A stretch of 64,000 nucleotides of DNA from Deroplatys truncata (GCA_030765065.1 CM060985.1:7750001-7814000), one strand, 5' to 3'; shown: positions 1-11,379, counted from the stretch's first letter. The notes: generated by a model from the letters alone, not told the origin. Translations and numbers: made by a program.

Positions 1-820
1 CTCTGGCATCAGCGTCTCCTTCCTGTGGACTCCAGGTCATCTGGGCAGCTCAGGGAACGAGTCTACCGACGCCGCTGCCAAATCGGCGATTTTATTACCC
101 AGATTTTTTTACCTCTGTTCCCTCGTCAGATTTGTGTGTTTTTTACGTCGCCGCATCCTCTCGCTTTGGCGCGATGAGTGGACGGCCCTCCGGGGGAACA
201 AGTTGCGGGAGATTAGACCTCTTCCGTTAGTCTAGGGTACCTCTTCTCGTTCTTCTCGTCGGGAAGAGGTACTTTTAGCCCGTCGACGAATCGGACATTG
301 TCTTTTTAGTCATCGATACCTGCTTAGTGGTGGCCCCGCACTAGTGTGCGAGCAGTGTGATGCGCCCTTAACGGTGCGTCACATTTTAAGTGTCAAGTTT
401 TAGTTTCATTGAGCGGTCGCGTGGGTCTGCCTGTTGGCCTGGCCAACGTTTTGGCAGACGACGCGCATGCTGTAGAATGTCTTTTACGCTTTATCCATGA
501 CAGTTATTTTAATCGGCGCAATTGATGCGCTGAGCGCCTTTTAACATTGTGATTTTATATTGCCTTTTTAATGGGGTTCTACTCCCCAGTGGACATATGG
601 CGCTCATGTCCCATGCGTTCTACAGTTTTTACACTTTTTACTAATTTTATTGGTTTGTTTAACATGTTTTTGTGGTGGTTTTAACATTTGACGACTTGTT
701 TTAGAGTAATTTTGACTATGCTGTTTTTTACTCGTATTTTATTTTTGGACTTTAAATTTTATGCCTTGTAAGGGCGCTGATGATCTTAGCTGTTTAGCGC
801 CCTTAAACCGCATCTCATCT
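1..820 (+). mobile_element. 3' end of LINE-1 (I-like non-LTR retrotransposon), copy A
   Basis: This stretch matches the 3' end of the full-length element at 12589-18420 almost base for base, starting inside the RNase H domain (the GNES motif of the last catalytic block) and running through the C-terminal zinc-finger region and 3' UTR. It begins before the window, so its 5' end is unseen. It ends in the same tail, CCGCATCTCATCT, after a 9-bp hairpin. The reading frame is broken by several small indels and a TAG near 233-235, so it is dead. It is inserted in a reverse-oriented LINE-2 fragment that starts right after it. It is useful as a reference: at 161-182 it keeps a base that copy B has lost. 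Confidence 0.88.
770..804 (+). other. 3'-terminal hairpin of LINE-1 copy A
   Basis: AAGGGCGCT (770-778) pairs perfectly with AGCGCCCTT (796-804) around a 17-nt loop, just before the terminal CATCT tail. The other copy keeps the same hairpin with one G-T wobble (18373-18407). Many non-LTR elements use a 3' stem-loop as the site where their reverse transcriptase binds; that role here is inferred. Confidence 0.7.
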
Positions 821-825
821 CATGT

Positions 826-1160
826 GTCAATGATCTCCACATGATCATATCGTCTGCAAAAGTAGCTTTCTTTACGTCTATACCTGATACAGCTGAGGGA
901 ACATATATGTTGAACAAGATTGTACTCATGACTGCTCCTTGGGGGATAACCCATTTTTATTTGTCAGAATTTTGATGTGCTATCATTGTATCTTGTAGCA
1001 CAAAAGCATTGGGAGAGAAGCTGCATGATCCAGCTTAACATATCATGAATGCTTAGCTTTGTGAGCTTTCCAAATAATTTGTACTTCCATACTGATTCAT
1101 AGGCTTTTTCAAAATCAACGAATACAACTAGGGTCCTGGTTTTTGTTAAAGGCATCCTTT
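826..1160 (-). pseudogene. Reverse transcriptase core fragment of LINE-2
   Basis: On the minus strand this encodes the middle of a non-LTR reverse transcriptase. Motif A is seen as FVDFEKAYESVW, motif B as IPQGAVMSTILFNIY, and the catalytic motif C as FADDMIMW, with a frame change between the first and second. It is unlike LINE-1, whose motif C is FVDD. Similar RT and endonuclease pieces on the same strand lie at 4250-4420 and 5266-5490, so they may be one element later split by about 3 kb of other DNA; that link is inferred. There is no complete frame. LINE-1 copy A ends at its left edge. Confidence 0.75.
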
Positions 1161-1485
1161 CTGAATCCTATGTGTGTTGGTTTAGCAGATTATTAGTTTC
1201 TAAATATCAATTTAGCCTTGCTGAAATCTTGCATTCCGCTGTTTTTGAAATACTTTTCAAAGAAATCGGCCAATAAGTATGTCTTGCTGTTTTTTCCCCA
1301 CTCTGCAGGAATACTAGGGGTCCACAATAGTTTAGTGGCATGCCTGATATTTTTCAGGGGGACCAGCTCCGTCTTTAACTACAATGTACTTATCGGCGGC
1401 CTATTTGCTTGTATATTCGTTGTATTTCTGGCAAACTTTAGGTTTTATTCATTAGATAATACGGAATAATCTTGAAACAAAAATG

Positions 1486-1568
1486 TCCACCCCCAGCCGA
1501 GAATGGAAACCGGGATCCGTTGCATAGTAGGCAGGTGCTCTACCGACTGAGCTACGAGGCCAGTCATG
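1486..1568 (-). repeat. tRNA-like sequence (SINE head or tRNA pseudogene)
   Basis: On the minus strand a good RNA polymerase III A box (TAGCTCAGTCGG) is followed about 40 bases later by a degenerate B box (GGTTTCCATTC). The acceptor ends do not pair well, so this is not a working tRNA gene. It is more likely the head of an old SINE. Confidence 0.4.
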
Positions 1569-1569
1569 A

Positions 1570-2653
1570 CAGTAACAAATTTACACTGGAGAAAAATACA
1601 AAAAATATGTTATACATATTAGAACGAAAATAAAGCATACCTCCTCACTGTACAACATACATCAACAGAATCCCCTTCTCGTTTCGGACAAATTTTTCTA
1701 TGACATGATCATAGATCATCTTTGATTTTGAAGTTTGTGCAGTAGAGAGAGCCTTTTCTATCGATAACACTCAGGGCTTAGCCGAGGGATCTGCGCGTGT
1801 AAAACTCGAATGATTCACGTTCGCAGAAACAAATATCGCATATTTAGCGGATTTCAGTTTTTATTTAGGTTGTCGCTTGTCAGTTCCCATTTTGCATGTG
1901 CTTTAGCGAAAAAATGGCTGCGTTTGTTGTGTTCATAACGCGATTTTCCTATAAAAGTAAAACACCTAAAAGGGGCGGGCAAATGGGCACCAGCTATTGA
2001 AGAGATCACATCTACTTCTAAACTCACTTTTAAGGTAATTTATTCACTTTCCTTTTGCTTTTATAAGCATTCTCAATAACGATACTCTTAGGAATATTAA
2101 CGACTTACTGCTCTTAGTGTGTTTTCCACAGCGTTCTCAATAACGATACTTTAAGTGCAGATAAGCCAAAACTAATTTCAATCAGTGACCTGCCTGAAAA
2201 GTCTCATAACCTATAAACAGACACTGATTGACTTCGCAAATTTTAGAAATGAACCAAAATTGTTATAGACTGATTATAACATTTCGGGAAATCTAGTTTT
2301 TAAACATTCAAACCTTTTCGAATCAAGTATTTCAATAAATTTTAGTTCTTCTAAATAAGGAGATCGGTTTTCCATTTGGCTATCATGTTAATTATCTTGT
2401 AAAGACGCAAATATTCCATTCTGGGATCGTCTAATTCACCTTTCCAGCTACATTCTCATTCGTGTTACTTTCTTCAAGTGTTGCATACATATTATCAAAA
2501 TTGTTTCAAGATTCTTGAATGACAGAAATGGTCTCTCTCACTTTCGCAATGCAATAATTTACATCAGAAGTCTTTGTCTGGAGGATATTGAACAATATAC
2601 CAGTACATTTTATCTATCAGTGAAAGCAAAAATATTAATGAACATTTCAAAAA
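1570..2653. other. No gene recognised
   Basis: AT-rich DNA. The only pattern seen is a short direct repeat: a segment containing TTCTCAATAACGATACT occurs near 2070 and again near 2134. Nothing else could be assigned. Confidence 0.5.
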
Positions 2654-2662
2654 TAAAATGCG

Positions 2663-3421
2663 GTAATTATGCAGAACTACGGCCGCTCGAAAAAAACAAC
2701 GAATTCCGGTGTTAATGGTAGATTCTTTTATGCTGATTACGTTTTTACCAATTTGGTTTGTCGGAAAGGTTCCGTAATGGTGTTACACGTTAATTTATTG
2801 CATGCGCGTAGCGACGCTTATTTGCGGATATTTATTAAGAATGCTGGCTAGAAGGAGCAGGATATGGATAAAGAAGCTTTATGACACATTTGAGATGTAA
2901 ACATATAGTTAATATAAATTTGTATTACCTAAAACCTGGGTTTCATTGTCGGACTTAAGCTTATATAAAAATAAACTAACCTAACGCTAACCTTCCGTGA
3001 ATTCAGAAACTTACGCTTATATAAAAAAAAAAACTAACCTAAGGCTAACCTTCCGTGAATTCAGAAACGTAAGCTTATCATAACCAACTTTAAGGAACGC
3101 ACGCTCGCTTCGCTCGCGTGCTTTGAGGATAGCTACGCCTGCTAATTAACGTAAGTTTTTATAAAAAAAAACTAAACCTAACCTCCCGAAAATCACAAAG
3201 CTTAGGTTTTATAAATAGGTAATCATAACCATCGTTAAGGAACGCACGCGAGCGAAGCGAGCGTGCTAGCGTCGCTACGCGCATGCAATAAATTAGCGTG
3301 TAACACCATTACGGAACCTTTCCGACAAACAAAATTGGTAAAAACGTTATCAGCATAAAAGAATCTACCATTAACACCGGAAATCGTTTTTTTCGAGCGG
3401 CCGTAGTTCTGCATAATAACC
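2663..3421. mobile_element. Mutator-like non-autonomous DNA element with long inverted ends
   Basis: About 155 bp at the left end (from 2663) reappear inverted at the right end (to 3421). The ends begin (G)GTWATTATGCAGAAC and continue through CTACGGCCGCTCGAAAAAA. The 9-bp sequence TAAAATGCG flanks both sides (2654-2662 and 3422-3430), which fits a target-site duplication. Long terminal inverted repeats with a 9-bp duplication are typical of Mutator-like elements; the class is inferred, as there is no transposase. The interior holds two similar ACCTAACCTTCCGTGAAT-type segments and two GC-rich hairpins. Short frames inside it are chance. Confidence 0.8.
3098..3270. repeat. Pair of GC-rich hairpins inside the Mutator-like element
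   Basis: GCACGCTCGCTTCGCTCG-CGTGC (from about 3100) and its near reverse complement (from about 3243) each fold back on themselves and also pair with each other. They are strongly GC- and CpG-rich in an otherwise AT-rich region. Confidence 0.65.
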
Positions 3422-3430
3422 TAAAATGCG

Positions 3431-4249
3431 AAGTGTTTCAACGAGACTAAATATCCTCTGGCACAAATAAAAGTGTGTCTATCCCAGTAGTTTGGGTCAT
3501 CAACAATATGTTCAAAAACTGAGATAAGTTCTGTCTTATTTTCATGCACCGTGTTCACAATTGTAGAGTTGTAATTCCAACATGTAACTGACACCGATGC
3601 ATTCCATGTACTTACACACTTTGTTGAATGAGAAAAAAAATGAACAAAAACCACTCAATGCCTTGATAAATATATTACATTCCTTTATGAACTGTACTTA
3701 CTGAGCGATAAAACTAGGTGAGCATAACAGTGAATGAATAGCGCTTGCAACACATTGCAGCCCTGTAATATCCTTGTTGTTTTCGGACACACTGAAAGTC
3801 GGTACATGCTCACTTAACGCAATTGCTGACATCTGTAAAGCCTAAAAATCTCTCCTCAATTTTACCCTCATTTACATAACAAATGACATTGAAAGCTGAG
3901 ATAATTATGTAAGATCCAGAATTAAGGCAACAAAAGGGCCCATTTTACTTATTCACTAATACTTTCAATAATGTTTTGAATTGGATTTTATGTTCGTTTG
4001 AAAACTTGAGTGTGTGTCATAGCATGTGCTTGCTACGACCTCTGAAAGATAGCTCTTGCTTTACCAATAGGCAATTCACCTAACCTAAAGGTTTCAATTT
4101 TGTTACTGCAGATACGCCCAACCGTGTGCTATTTATAATGTGGCACGATGAACCTAGTCCTAGGCGGCAAAGAGTGCATGAATCAATGAGCAGAGTTAAA
4201 ACATGAAATATAATAAAGTTTATATTGTATAAGCTGAAGATATTTAGGG
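3431..4249. other. No gene recognised
   Basis: AT-rich DNA with no motif that could be assigned. A 77-codon frame on the minus strand (3421-3654) has no recognisable feature and overlaps the element edge. Confidence 0.45.
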
Positions 4250-4847
4250 GGCTACTGGATCACTGGCCTCCTGAATGCATTTCTTCCTTTCTGCCCAAGG
4301 TGCTTAAAAAATTCAGCATGTATTTTATCCGGTCTGGGGGATTTATTATCTTTTAACTCGCCAATAGCAGAATTTAGTTCGCTTATGGTGAATTCTTGAC
4401 TCAAAATATCATTTGTTTGTTCTTGCCTTCTTTTAAATAATTTAAGACCTTATCTGTCTATCCTTCTTTTTGGATGCAGGAGCAAGTTTATAAAGGGAAC
4501 TGTAGTGTTAAAAGTTTCAGCAATTGATTTGGTCCATTATGTTTCAGAGGTTCCTTCTTTGTTTCTTGTGACATGTGATTTTGTTTATTTGTAATATCTT
4601 TTTTTATAATCAACTTTCTCAATAAAATCACTGAAAGCATTTTTCTTGGCTATATGAATTTCTTTTTTAAACTTAGCTGCATTTCTCTCCATTCTTGTGT
4701 GTCTGTTAGGTCATTGGATGTTCCTGCTTTTTTTTTCTTGTTGAATCCCGATCTTTCTTTAGGTTAGATAATTCTGTCATCCAAAAGGGTTTGTAATGTT
4801 TCATTTTGCTGTTTCAAGAATTATGTTAGAGATAGTTTTGTTTAGTT
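4250..4847 (-). pseudogene. LINE-2 reverse transcriptase N-terminal fragment
   Basis: The minus strand of 4270-4420 reads as the entry region of a non-LTR reverse transcriptase: SELNSAIGELKDNKSPRPDKIH followed by AEFFKHLG, i.e. the conserved KNRKAPGPDKIH block with one change of G to R. The sequence up to the SINE at 4860 is degraded. With the endonuclease piece beyond the SINE it forms the N-terminal half of a LINE ORF2 in the order expected for the minus strand. Confidence 0.7.
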
Positions 4848-4859
4848 TACATCATGGGG

Positions 4860-5253
4860 GGGCGGCGCCGTGGCCGAGCGGTTAGACCGCTCGCCTCCCA
4901 TCTAGGCGGCCCGGGTTCAATCCCAGGGACCTGCATGTGGGATTTGTGGTGGACGAAGCGGCATCTGGGCGGGTTTTCTCCGGGTTCTCCGGTTTCCCCC
5001 GCCATTCATTCCACCAACTGCTCCATCATCACCTTTCCTTTCATCCATTTCACCAACATTTCGTTTCATCTACTTCCTTCATCCCATACCAGGCATCGGG
5101 CTGATCACCCATCCTGGATGCTCTGTCTGATCCATGAGTGTCTGCTCCTCGACGGGCCTCTGACCCCAGGCACCCGCTTGTAAGTCCTGGGGGGTGTAAG
5201 TCCTACATAAGAGGAGGGTAAACAGATAATGAATGAATGAATGAATGAATGAA
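4860..5253 (+). mobile_element. SINE-A copy 1 (tRNA-derived)
   Basis: The head is tRNA-like with a clear A box (TGGCCGAGCGG) and B box (GGTTCAATCCC), the two internal promoter parts of RNA polymerase III. The body contains GGTTTTCTCCGGGTTCTCCGG and ends in a simple (GAAT)n tail. It is flanked by a perfect 12-bp target-site duplication, TACATCATGGGG, at 4848-4859 and 5254-5265. It is inserted in the LINE-2 relic. Further copies lie at 11924-12176 (minus strand, lacking the head) and 35755-36124. Frames of about 100 codons across it are not genes. Confidence 0.93.
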
Positions 5254-5265
5254 TACATCATGGGG

Positions 5266-5490
5266 AATGAGATGTAATTTGTGTTCAGTTCCTTCTGTAA
5301 ATCTAGCATTTCTAAAATTCCAGAAGCAATTTGTTTTAGATTGAATAGTGTTTTGATATGGACACAATAACAGCTTGATGTCTTCATGTGTTGTTTTATC
5401 TTTTAAATCTGATGATATTAGTAGGAGATCTGGATTTGTACATTGACCATTATGTTGGACAATTGTCAATCTTGTAAATAAGTTCAATGT
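5266..5490 (-). pseudogene. LINE-2 endonuclease C-terminal fragment
   Basis: The minus strand encodes NPDLLLISSDL, the usual sequence near the end of the apurinic-type endonuclease of LINEs, followed by TNCFWNFRNARF, which resembles the WNFRKANW linker after that domain. The catalytic residues further upstream are not seen. It lies upstream, on the same strand, of the RT fragment at 4250-4847, separated only by SINE-A copy 1. Confidence 0.6.
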
Positions 5491-5529
5491 GCTTGAATGT
5501 AAGAGCTCTTCTATAGTTTTGTCACATGC

Positions 5530-5790
5530 ATTGTCTGGGAATAGCCTGAAGTCTTCTTCATTTGGAAGGAATTTTATATAACTGGTAAACTGTAAGAGAT
5601 ATACAACTTACTACAAATTATGTCAAACATTTTGAGTTACAGGTTCTTATACACCTTTTTCTAAAACTTGTTTCTTTTGGAGTATATTACTGCAGGTAAG
5701 TAAACACATGAATGACATATTCACTTCACTAATAAAATGCATATCTTCAATTTTCTATAAACAACCTGTGAAGTCTTTTTCATCCTGAAC
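5530..5790 (-). repeat. Fragment of repeat family R
   Basis: Segments such as GGAAGGAATTTTATATAACT and AATTTTCTATAAACAACCTGTGAAG match the R family on its minus strand (compare 38700-38790 and 59880-59950). The copy is partial and degraded. Confidence 0.45.
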
Positions 5791-7800
5791 AAAAACTTGT
5801 TTTTAAACAGGTCATAATTAAAACATGGATTTCAGTCAAAATGCCTTTTTGACTATTTACAATAAATAAAAATTTATGTAAATACATTGCTAAAAAAATT
5901 GAAGGAACGCATGTTTAAATCAAAGCCCAAAATAAAAAATTTGATACAATGTAAATTTTGACAGTCAGATATTATGTTTTGAAGTATTGTTTAAAACTGG
6001 AATAAAGTTATTTTAAAACTTTGTTAGTTTTTCCTCATAATAAATTAGTGAAGATGAAAGTGAGCGCACTTTGATTTATTATTTTGGAGAAGGTGTATTA
6101 CTTCTCCTACAGATGTCATGTTTAGCTGCCTGCGGTTCCCAAATGTACAAACAAAATACTGCCAGCGATCAAGCAACTGTGTGATTCTTTTATATAAGCT
6201 TAGGTTAGTTAGTAACCAATGGTTATACCAAAGCAAGTTCCTGAGCTTAGGTTAGGTTAATTAGCATAGTTTGTGAACAGTCACAAATGTTAATATTAAT
6301 TACTATCATCAGTTAGGCTTGGAGTGGAAAGTGCTTCTACTAGCAGATGATGGATTCGTGTTTAAATATGTATTCAGAAAGATGCTCTGTGAAGTCTTGC
6401 TTCTTTCGACAGAACATCGGAGTTGTTCCACTTAGACTCTGTGGTGTTTATGAGGAGAGACAGCGGCTGCCTTTGTGTGTTGACTTCCCTGCTTGTGCAG
6501 TTGCTAACACAGAGGATGACCATGAGATAAGCTGCATTATTGACACAATATGCTTACAATACGGCGACTTTACAAAGTAAAATTAACAATAATAATTACA
6601 TGACATGAAAATGGTATAATGGCAATAGTACTAACCTAGGAACAAGGTTTACTGGATTTAATACAACATGCATGTAATTTACAAAATGACCAAACACTTG
6701 TAACTTGTCATTCATATATTCAATGCTAATCTGTGCATGGGTTTTGTGACTATGTTGTGTTTGAACTTATACAGAGCTTTAAAATTTGAATGTATGTATT
6801 TATTTAATATAGAAATTTGATGGTGCAGTATTTTATCAATCAACACATGATGACAGTTTTCATTACATTAGTGTGTATGAACATCTTGCTATATACCGCT
6901 GAAATAAATAAACGGGTAGATATATTATTTAGTAATAACTTGTTTTGTACATTGTTTTGCCTGAGAGCTACACTTTTGTGTTCAATTCTTATGAATTACA
7001 ACTGTTACAAGATTTCTTATTTTACATTCTTATTCATTGATACAAATTTATATTTCCTTCCCTTTCAAATTGTTTCTTTCTTTACAAAATCTTGAACGAT
7101 TTCTATTGTTCAGCTACATTCCAGATTGAATACAATAATTTGTTAGTTTTCTCTTTGAAGCACTGCTTTCATCTTTCCTTGAGATTTTGTTAGGTATTAC
7201 ATTACATTTTACAATATCATTACTTTCTCTTCTTTTGTTGATGTGACTGAATATAATTATTTGATTTCTTTCTTTTTAGCACTGTTTTGGCTTTACCATG
7301 TTCTTAAAAGTTTCTTACTAAATATTCTATTACTTTATTGTGACTTTCGAATTTTGGTTTCAATTAATTCCCACTTCATGTGTAAATGATAGCAGAGTCT
7401 AACACAAGAACATTCACGTTGTGGTAATCTGCAACAATAAAAATGTATAGTTTGTATGATTTTTAAACCAAATATGTTTTAGCTATTAAATATTGTAGCA
7501 ATCATTGAGGCTGTCTGACAACAGGGGTGATGGGCGCCAAATTGTTGAATAAATTAGAGTGGGGATTGGTCGTGCAAGAAGTTAATTATGCCTGCCCATA
7601 TGACTTTGAAACACAATGTTAAAAGTTTACTAGTTAGGTGGAGCCCTAAACTGAGATGGCAAGCTGGTGCTCTGGTTGCTACCATGCCTCTCTTACATTT
7701 GTTGCAAATGCCTAAACATCTGCGTTCACAGCTTTATTGTGAATGAGCAAATGTCAGGTTTAATTCTCATCATAGAATGATAAATTTATGTCAATAAAAA
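5791..7800. other. AT-rich DNA, no gene recognised
   Basis: Several frames of 60-90 codons occur but none has a recognisable domain, codon pattern or partner elsewhere in the window. The 92-codon frame at 6817-7095 is rich in F, L and I, as expected from AT-rich DNA. No repeat family could be assigned. Confidence 0.45.
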
Positions 7801-8180
7801 CACTGATGTGTTGCATTCACATGAATTTCTCCTCTACAAACCATTCTTACAGAAGCTTATTCTTGTATCTACTTTTTGTTAATCAAGATAATCACATATT
7901 TACACGTTTTGTTGCAGTTATAAGAAGGATACAGTAGCTATAGTGATAGTCAGATTTTTATATCACTATGTGAGGCCTTTAAAATTCAGAGTTCTTTGCA
8001 GAACTACAAAAAAAAAGTGACTTGAAAAAAGTATAAAGTATTTGAAAATTCAAACCAATAACAAAGAATATCCTGGAAATGGTTAATGCCACAAAAAAAT
8101 TCATTTGACATAAATTTTGTGCTTTAATGAGATCTACTTTTCATGTAGTAAGATTTTGTCTATCTCTTACGATTTTACAG
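7801..8180 (+). repeat. Repeat family R, 5' part
   Basis: This starts with the family's GATGTGTTGCATTCACATGA block and continues through TAGTAAGATTTTGTCTATCTC, as in the copies at 46264 and 56400. It stops where the LINE-2 fragment begins, suggesting a junction near 8180. Confidence 0.6.
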
Positions 8181-8945
8181 GTGTATAAAAGTCTACCAGA
8201 TATAAATGTTAAATGGCTAGAGAAAATATATAACATGGTAGTTGAAGCAAAAATGTTATAAATATGGGGAGTATGAGGAGGGTTGAAAGTGATAGATATG
8301 GTACATACGAGTTTTTGTAGGCCTGCCAAATGCCACAGTAAAGGGGAATTCAGAGATTGGGGAGAAAAGGAGAGAGCTCTCAAATATTGGTACAGACTAT
8401 TAAATTTAGAGGAGAAAAAACTTGTTGAGGCAGTGTTTGGAATTTCAAGAAAAGAGCTTAAAGGAAAAATGGGTGGAGTTATAGTATAGAAACTAACTTG
8501 GAAAATGGTGGTTTGGGAGAAATTTGGAGGAGGAGGGAAAATAATGTTAAGGGTTTTTGGAAAGAAGCTAGGCGGAGGTTTGAAGATATAAAGATAGTAG
8601 CATCGGGAAGAAAAGTTCCTTGGAATCATATATATTAATAAAAAATGTATGGGTTAGAGAGTATGTGGATAATTCAAATAAGGAACAAAGACAGAGTATA
8701 GCTTGGGTACGAGCAGGTGTATGGAGACTAATAGGAATGAGAAATGGGTTCCCACAGAACCAGTGTCCAATATGTGGGGAAAGAGAAGATTTAGAACATA
8801 TCATGTTTGATTGTAATGGTACACAGCATCAAGCTATAAATGGGAAATAGTTAAAACTGGGCAGGAAAGTAGCCTCAAGTAAGATGTTTAACAAGGAGAG
8901 TACCGTCCAAAGTAAAAAAGAAATGGTCATGGACAATAAAAAGAG
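8181..8945 (+). pseudogene. LINE-2 ORF2 C-terminal fragment
   Basis: Frames at 8181-8275, 8283-8489 and 8620-8850 together resemble the C-terminal third of a LINE ORF2. They carry a WLEKIYNMVVEAKML segment as in the copy at 31912-32109, and end with a cysteine-histidine finger, CPICGEREDLEHIMFDC. Several frameshifts and stops separate the pieces. The same finger type (CPLC..HIVLEC) closes the copy at 31212-31604, so these belong to the same or a closely related LINE. Confidence 0.7.
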
Positions 8946-8999
8946 ATGTGAATTAATTTCATCTCGAGATGTTAAGATATGTAATTATATTATCATTAT

Positions 9000-11151
9000 T
9001 AGGGCTAGGATATTTATGACCTAAAAATCACCATAATATGCACAAAAAAATATGCTGTTATGACCAAACATTTACAAAAATATGCACAATAACATAATAA
9101 ATTTGACTAACAATATTAAAATGAGGTAAAATTTCTATTGTTTAAATAAATTAGTAAGTCAGTTTTGATAATGAACTATTTATTTGAGAATAAAATGCAC
9201 ATGAGAAGCAAGTTAAACTATGCAATTTGACATTCCAGTATGATTTTTATTAACATTATAGGAACCTATGTGCTGTTTACATCCTCATTTTACTTCATAT
9301 AAGCTCTGAGTTGCAATACACAATGAAGACCTTGTGCAAATTTTCAAATGAAAAAGATTTCCTTTCTACTTCAGCTGACACAAGAGGAGCATATTTAAAA
9401 TTTGAATCTAAATCTGAATGATTAAGACAGAACTTTTCACCCAACAAAATCATTGAAATGGAACACAGTGTATGATACCCTTCGATTTTTTCTAACACCT
9501 TTTCCATTTTCTTTGACACTTCTTTTCCCACTTTACCACAAACACCCTCTAATTTATTCACAACTTTTTTCACTTGTTCTATCTGCTTCACTAGTGACAC
9601 TTCTGATTCCTCCAAAGCAGTTATGACAGCAGAAATAAATCCAAAATTTGATTTTATGTATGAAAGTTTGCCTGAAATTTCACCATTAGACATTAATTCT
9701 TGGGCTAGTCCTATTGAAGTAGCTTCACTGCTATTGAATGAAACAATGATGCTTTTCACAACGTTGAAGTTCTAGCAGTAATAGTTGCAGGCATCAACCC
9801 AGGACCCCCATCTTGTCAAAATGGGAGATGCTGGCAAGGGAATGTCTGGAGCTAACAACTTAAATGCTGCAACACGTGAAGGGACTTTCAAAAATACCTT
9901 TTTGACACACCCAATAAATTTGTCGTCACTGAGTTTACTACGAATCTCCTCTGCAACTCGGTGCACGGCGTGAGCTAAACAAGTCACATGCACCATTTTA
10001 CTGTACAATGCTTTTAGAGAATTGGCAGCTTTCACCATATAAGGTGCAGCATCCGTTACGAAGAGAAGTCATGCTTAACACCTTCGGGCCATATGGCACC
10101 CATAGATCTGTCGAACAACTTAGAAATGGTGGAAAAATTTACTTTTTCTAAATGTTCACAGTTTATTAGAAACTTTTCGCCTGGACCATCTTCTTTCAAA
10201 GTTCCCACAATGACATTTGCAATATATCTTTCCATAGAGTCTGTAGTTTCATCAATTGATACCCAAATTTTTTTATTTGCGAGCTGTTGTCTGATTTGTG
10301 GTATTGTTTTTTTGTAGCTTCGGCTGACAAAGTTCTTTCTTAATGTGGAAGAATCAGGAAGAGATTTGCCTGTGTATTTTTCTAAGAATTCACGAAATTT
10401 TGGATGGTTTAGTTTACTTAAGGGAATATCAGCACAAAGGAAAGCTTTACAAAGTTCTTCGCAGAATGGTGAATAAGACTGGCAGGATTCCCCTAGGAGT
10501 ATGTGCTGAACTGTTTTTTAATTTTCAATCCATTGTACTCCGCGTTTGTGTTTATCTGTTGCCACATGCTGCTGAACATTAAATGACTTCTCTGCAGTTA
10601 CTCTTACGTCGCACAGTTTACAATACAGTATTTTACCATCACTTGAAAATACTTTCTCACCATATTGAGACACAAACGTTTTCAGTTTTACTTGAACATT
10701 TTGCTTCACTTTAGGCATTTTTTCTGAACTGCGCTGCACACACTTATGACTTCAATAAGACTGAATAACACACTGAGTGAATTAGACACTTGTCTGCAGT
10801 CCAGGGTCCAGAATGACTTAATCAGCTACCTGCTCATAGAGTAACAATAGCTTACACAAACTCACTGATGCGTAAGGGTGAAGTCCATATTGTGAATTCA
10901 AAGGAAACAGGGAAGGAATGTAGATACTTGCCATTTTCCAGGAAACAAAATGAGGTGCGCAATTCTGGGAAATGTAACACGGAATAAATAAATTGCATGA
11001 GAAAGTTCTTTTCTTCTTGAAAGAGTGAAAATATGACTTAACAAATTAGGTTAATTCATTTCGCTGTTTCATAAGAAACATTTATATGTATTTAAGGAGC
11101 ATGTCAGTCCTACCAACAAATATATGCCCTATCATAAAAATCCTAGCCCTA
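9000..11151 (-). mobile_element. hAT DNA transposon, nearly complete
   Basis: Terminal inverted repeats are TAGGGCTAGGATATTTATGA (9000-9019) and, inverted, TAGGGCTAGGATTTTTATGA (ending 11151): 19 of 20 bases agree. The flanking 8-mers ATCATTAT (8992-8999) and ATCATCAT (11152-11159) agree at 7 of 8, as expected for the 8-bp hAT target duplication. A TAGGG-type end also fits hAT. The one gene inside runs on the minus strand and occupies most of the element. It can no longer make a full transposase. Confidence 0.87.
9295..10739 (-). pseudogene. hAT-type transposase with BED-like zinc finger, broken
   Basis: The protein starts MQRSSEKMPKVKQN at 10739 and carries a zinc finger (YCKLCD, then H and KH) near residues 39-64. 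The next block contains WVSIDETTD, resembling the first catalytic aspartate region of hAT transposases. Later blocks include [16 protein letters not shown] and [16 protein letters not shown], typical of this transposase group, which resembles CGG-binding-protein-like hAT genes of insects. The frame is interrupted by a TAA after residue 73 (10518-10520), a frameshift near 10065 and a TAG at 9772-9774. Otherwise it stays open for about 480 codons, so decay is recent. No typical C-terminal hAT dimerisation motif was recognised. Confidence 0.82.
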
Positions 11152-11203
11152 ATCATCATCATAAAATCAGTATTATTAGATTATCATTTTGGTATTACTA
11201 CTA

Positions 11204-11209
11204 CTATTA

Positions 11210-11257
<48 letters not shown>
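11204..11257. repeat. (TTA)n microsatellite
   Basis: An uninterrupted run of TTA/ATT trinucleotides of about 54 bases just outside the hAT element. Confidence 0.95.
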
Positions 11258-11258
<1 letters not shown>

Positions 11259-11379
11259 ATTTTTATGTTATAAATAAAGCAATATGGGTAGAATATGGCA
11301 CGATAACAGCTTGGGCTGATGTATAGCCATATTGTAAGGAAGATTGCTAGCACAAATAAATAAATATAAAAGTTATTCG

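Noticed and set aside
770-804. A hammerhead ribozyme in the LINE-1 tail, because CTGATGA occurs there
   Set aside because: There is no GAAA core element at the right distance; only a simple hairpin is supported.
2985-3060. Interstitial telomere array
   Set aside because: Only a few imperfect CTAACC words occur, inside the Mutator-like element; there is no regular tandem TTAGG run.
3421-3654. 77-codon minus-strand frame as a small gene
   Set aside because: No recognisable motif or second copy; it starts in unique AT-rich DNA and ends on the Mutator-like element's flank.
4854-5487. Frames of 94-109 codons in the SINE-A region
   Set aside because: They follow the SINE body; the same frames appear in the copies at 11882-12247 and 35717-36066.
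8141-8629. 162-codon minus-strand frame
   Set aside because: It is antisense to the LINE-2 fragment and very rich in F, S and P, as expected from AG-rich sense sequence.
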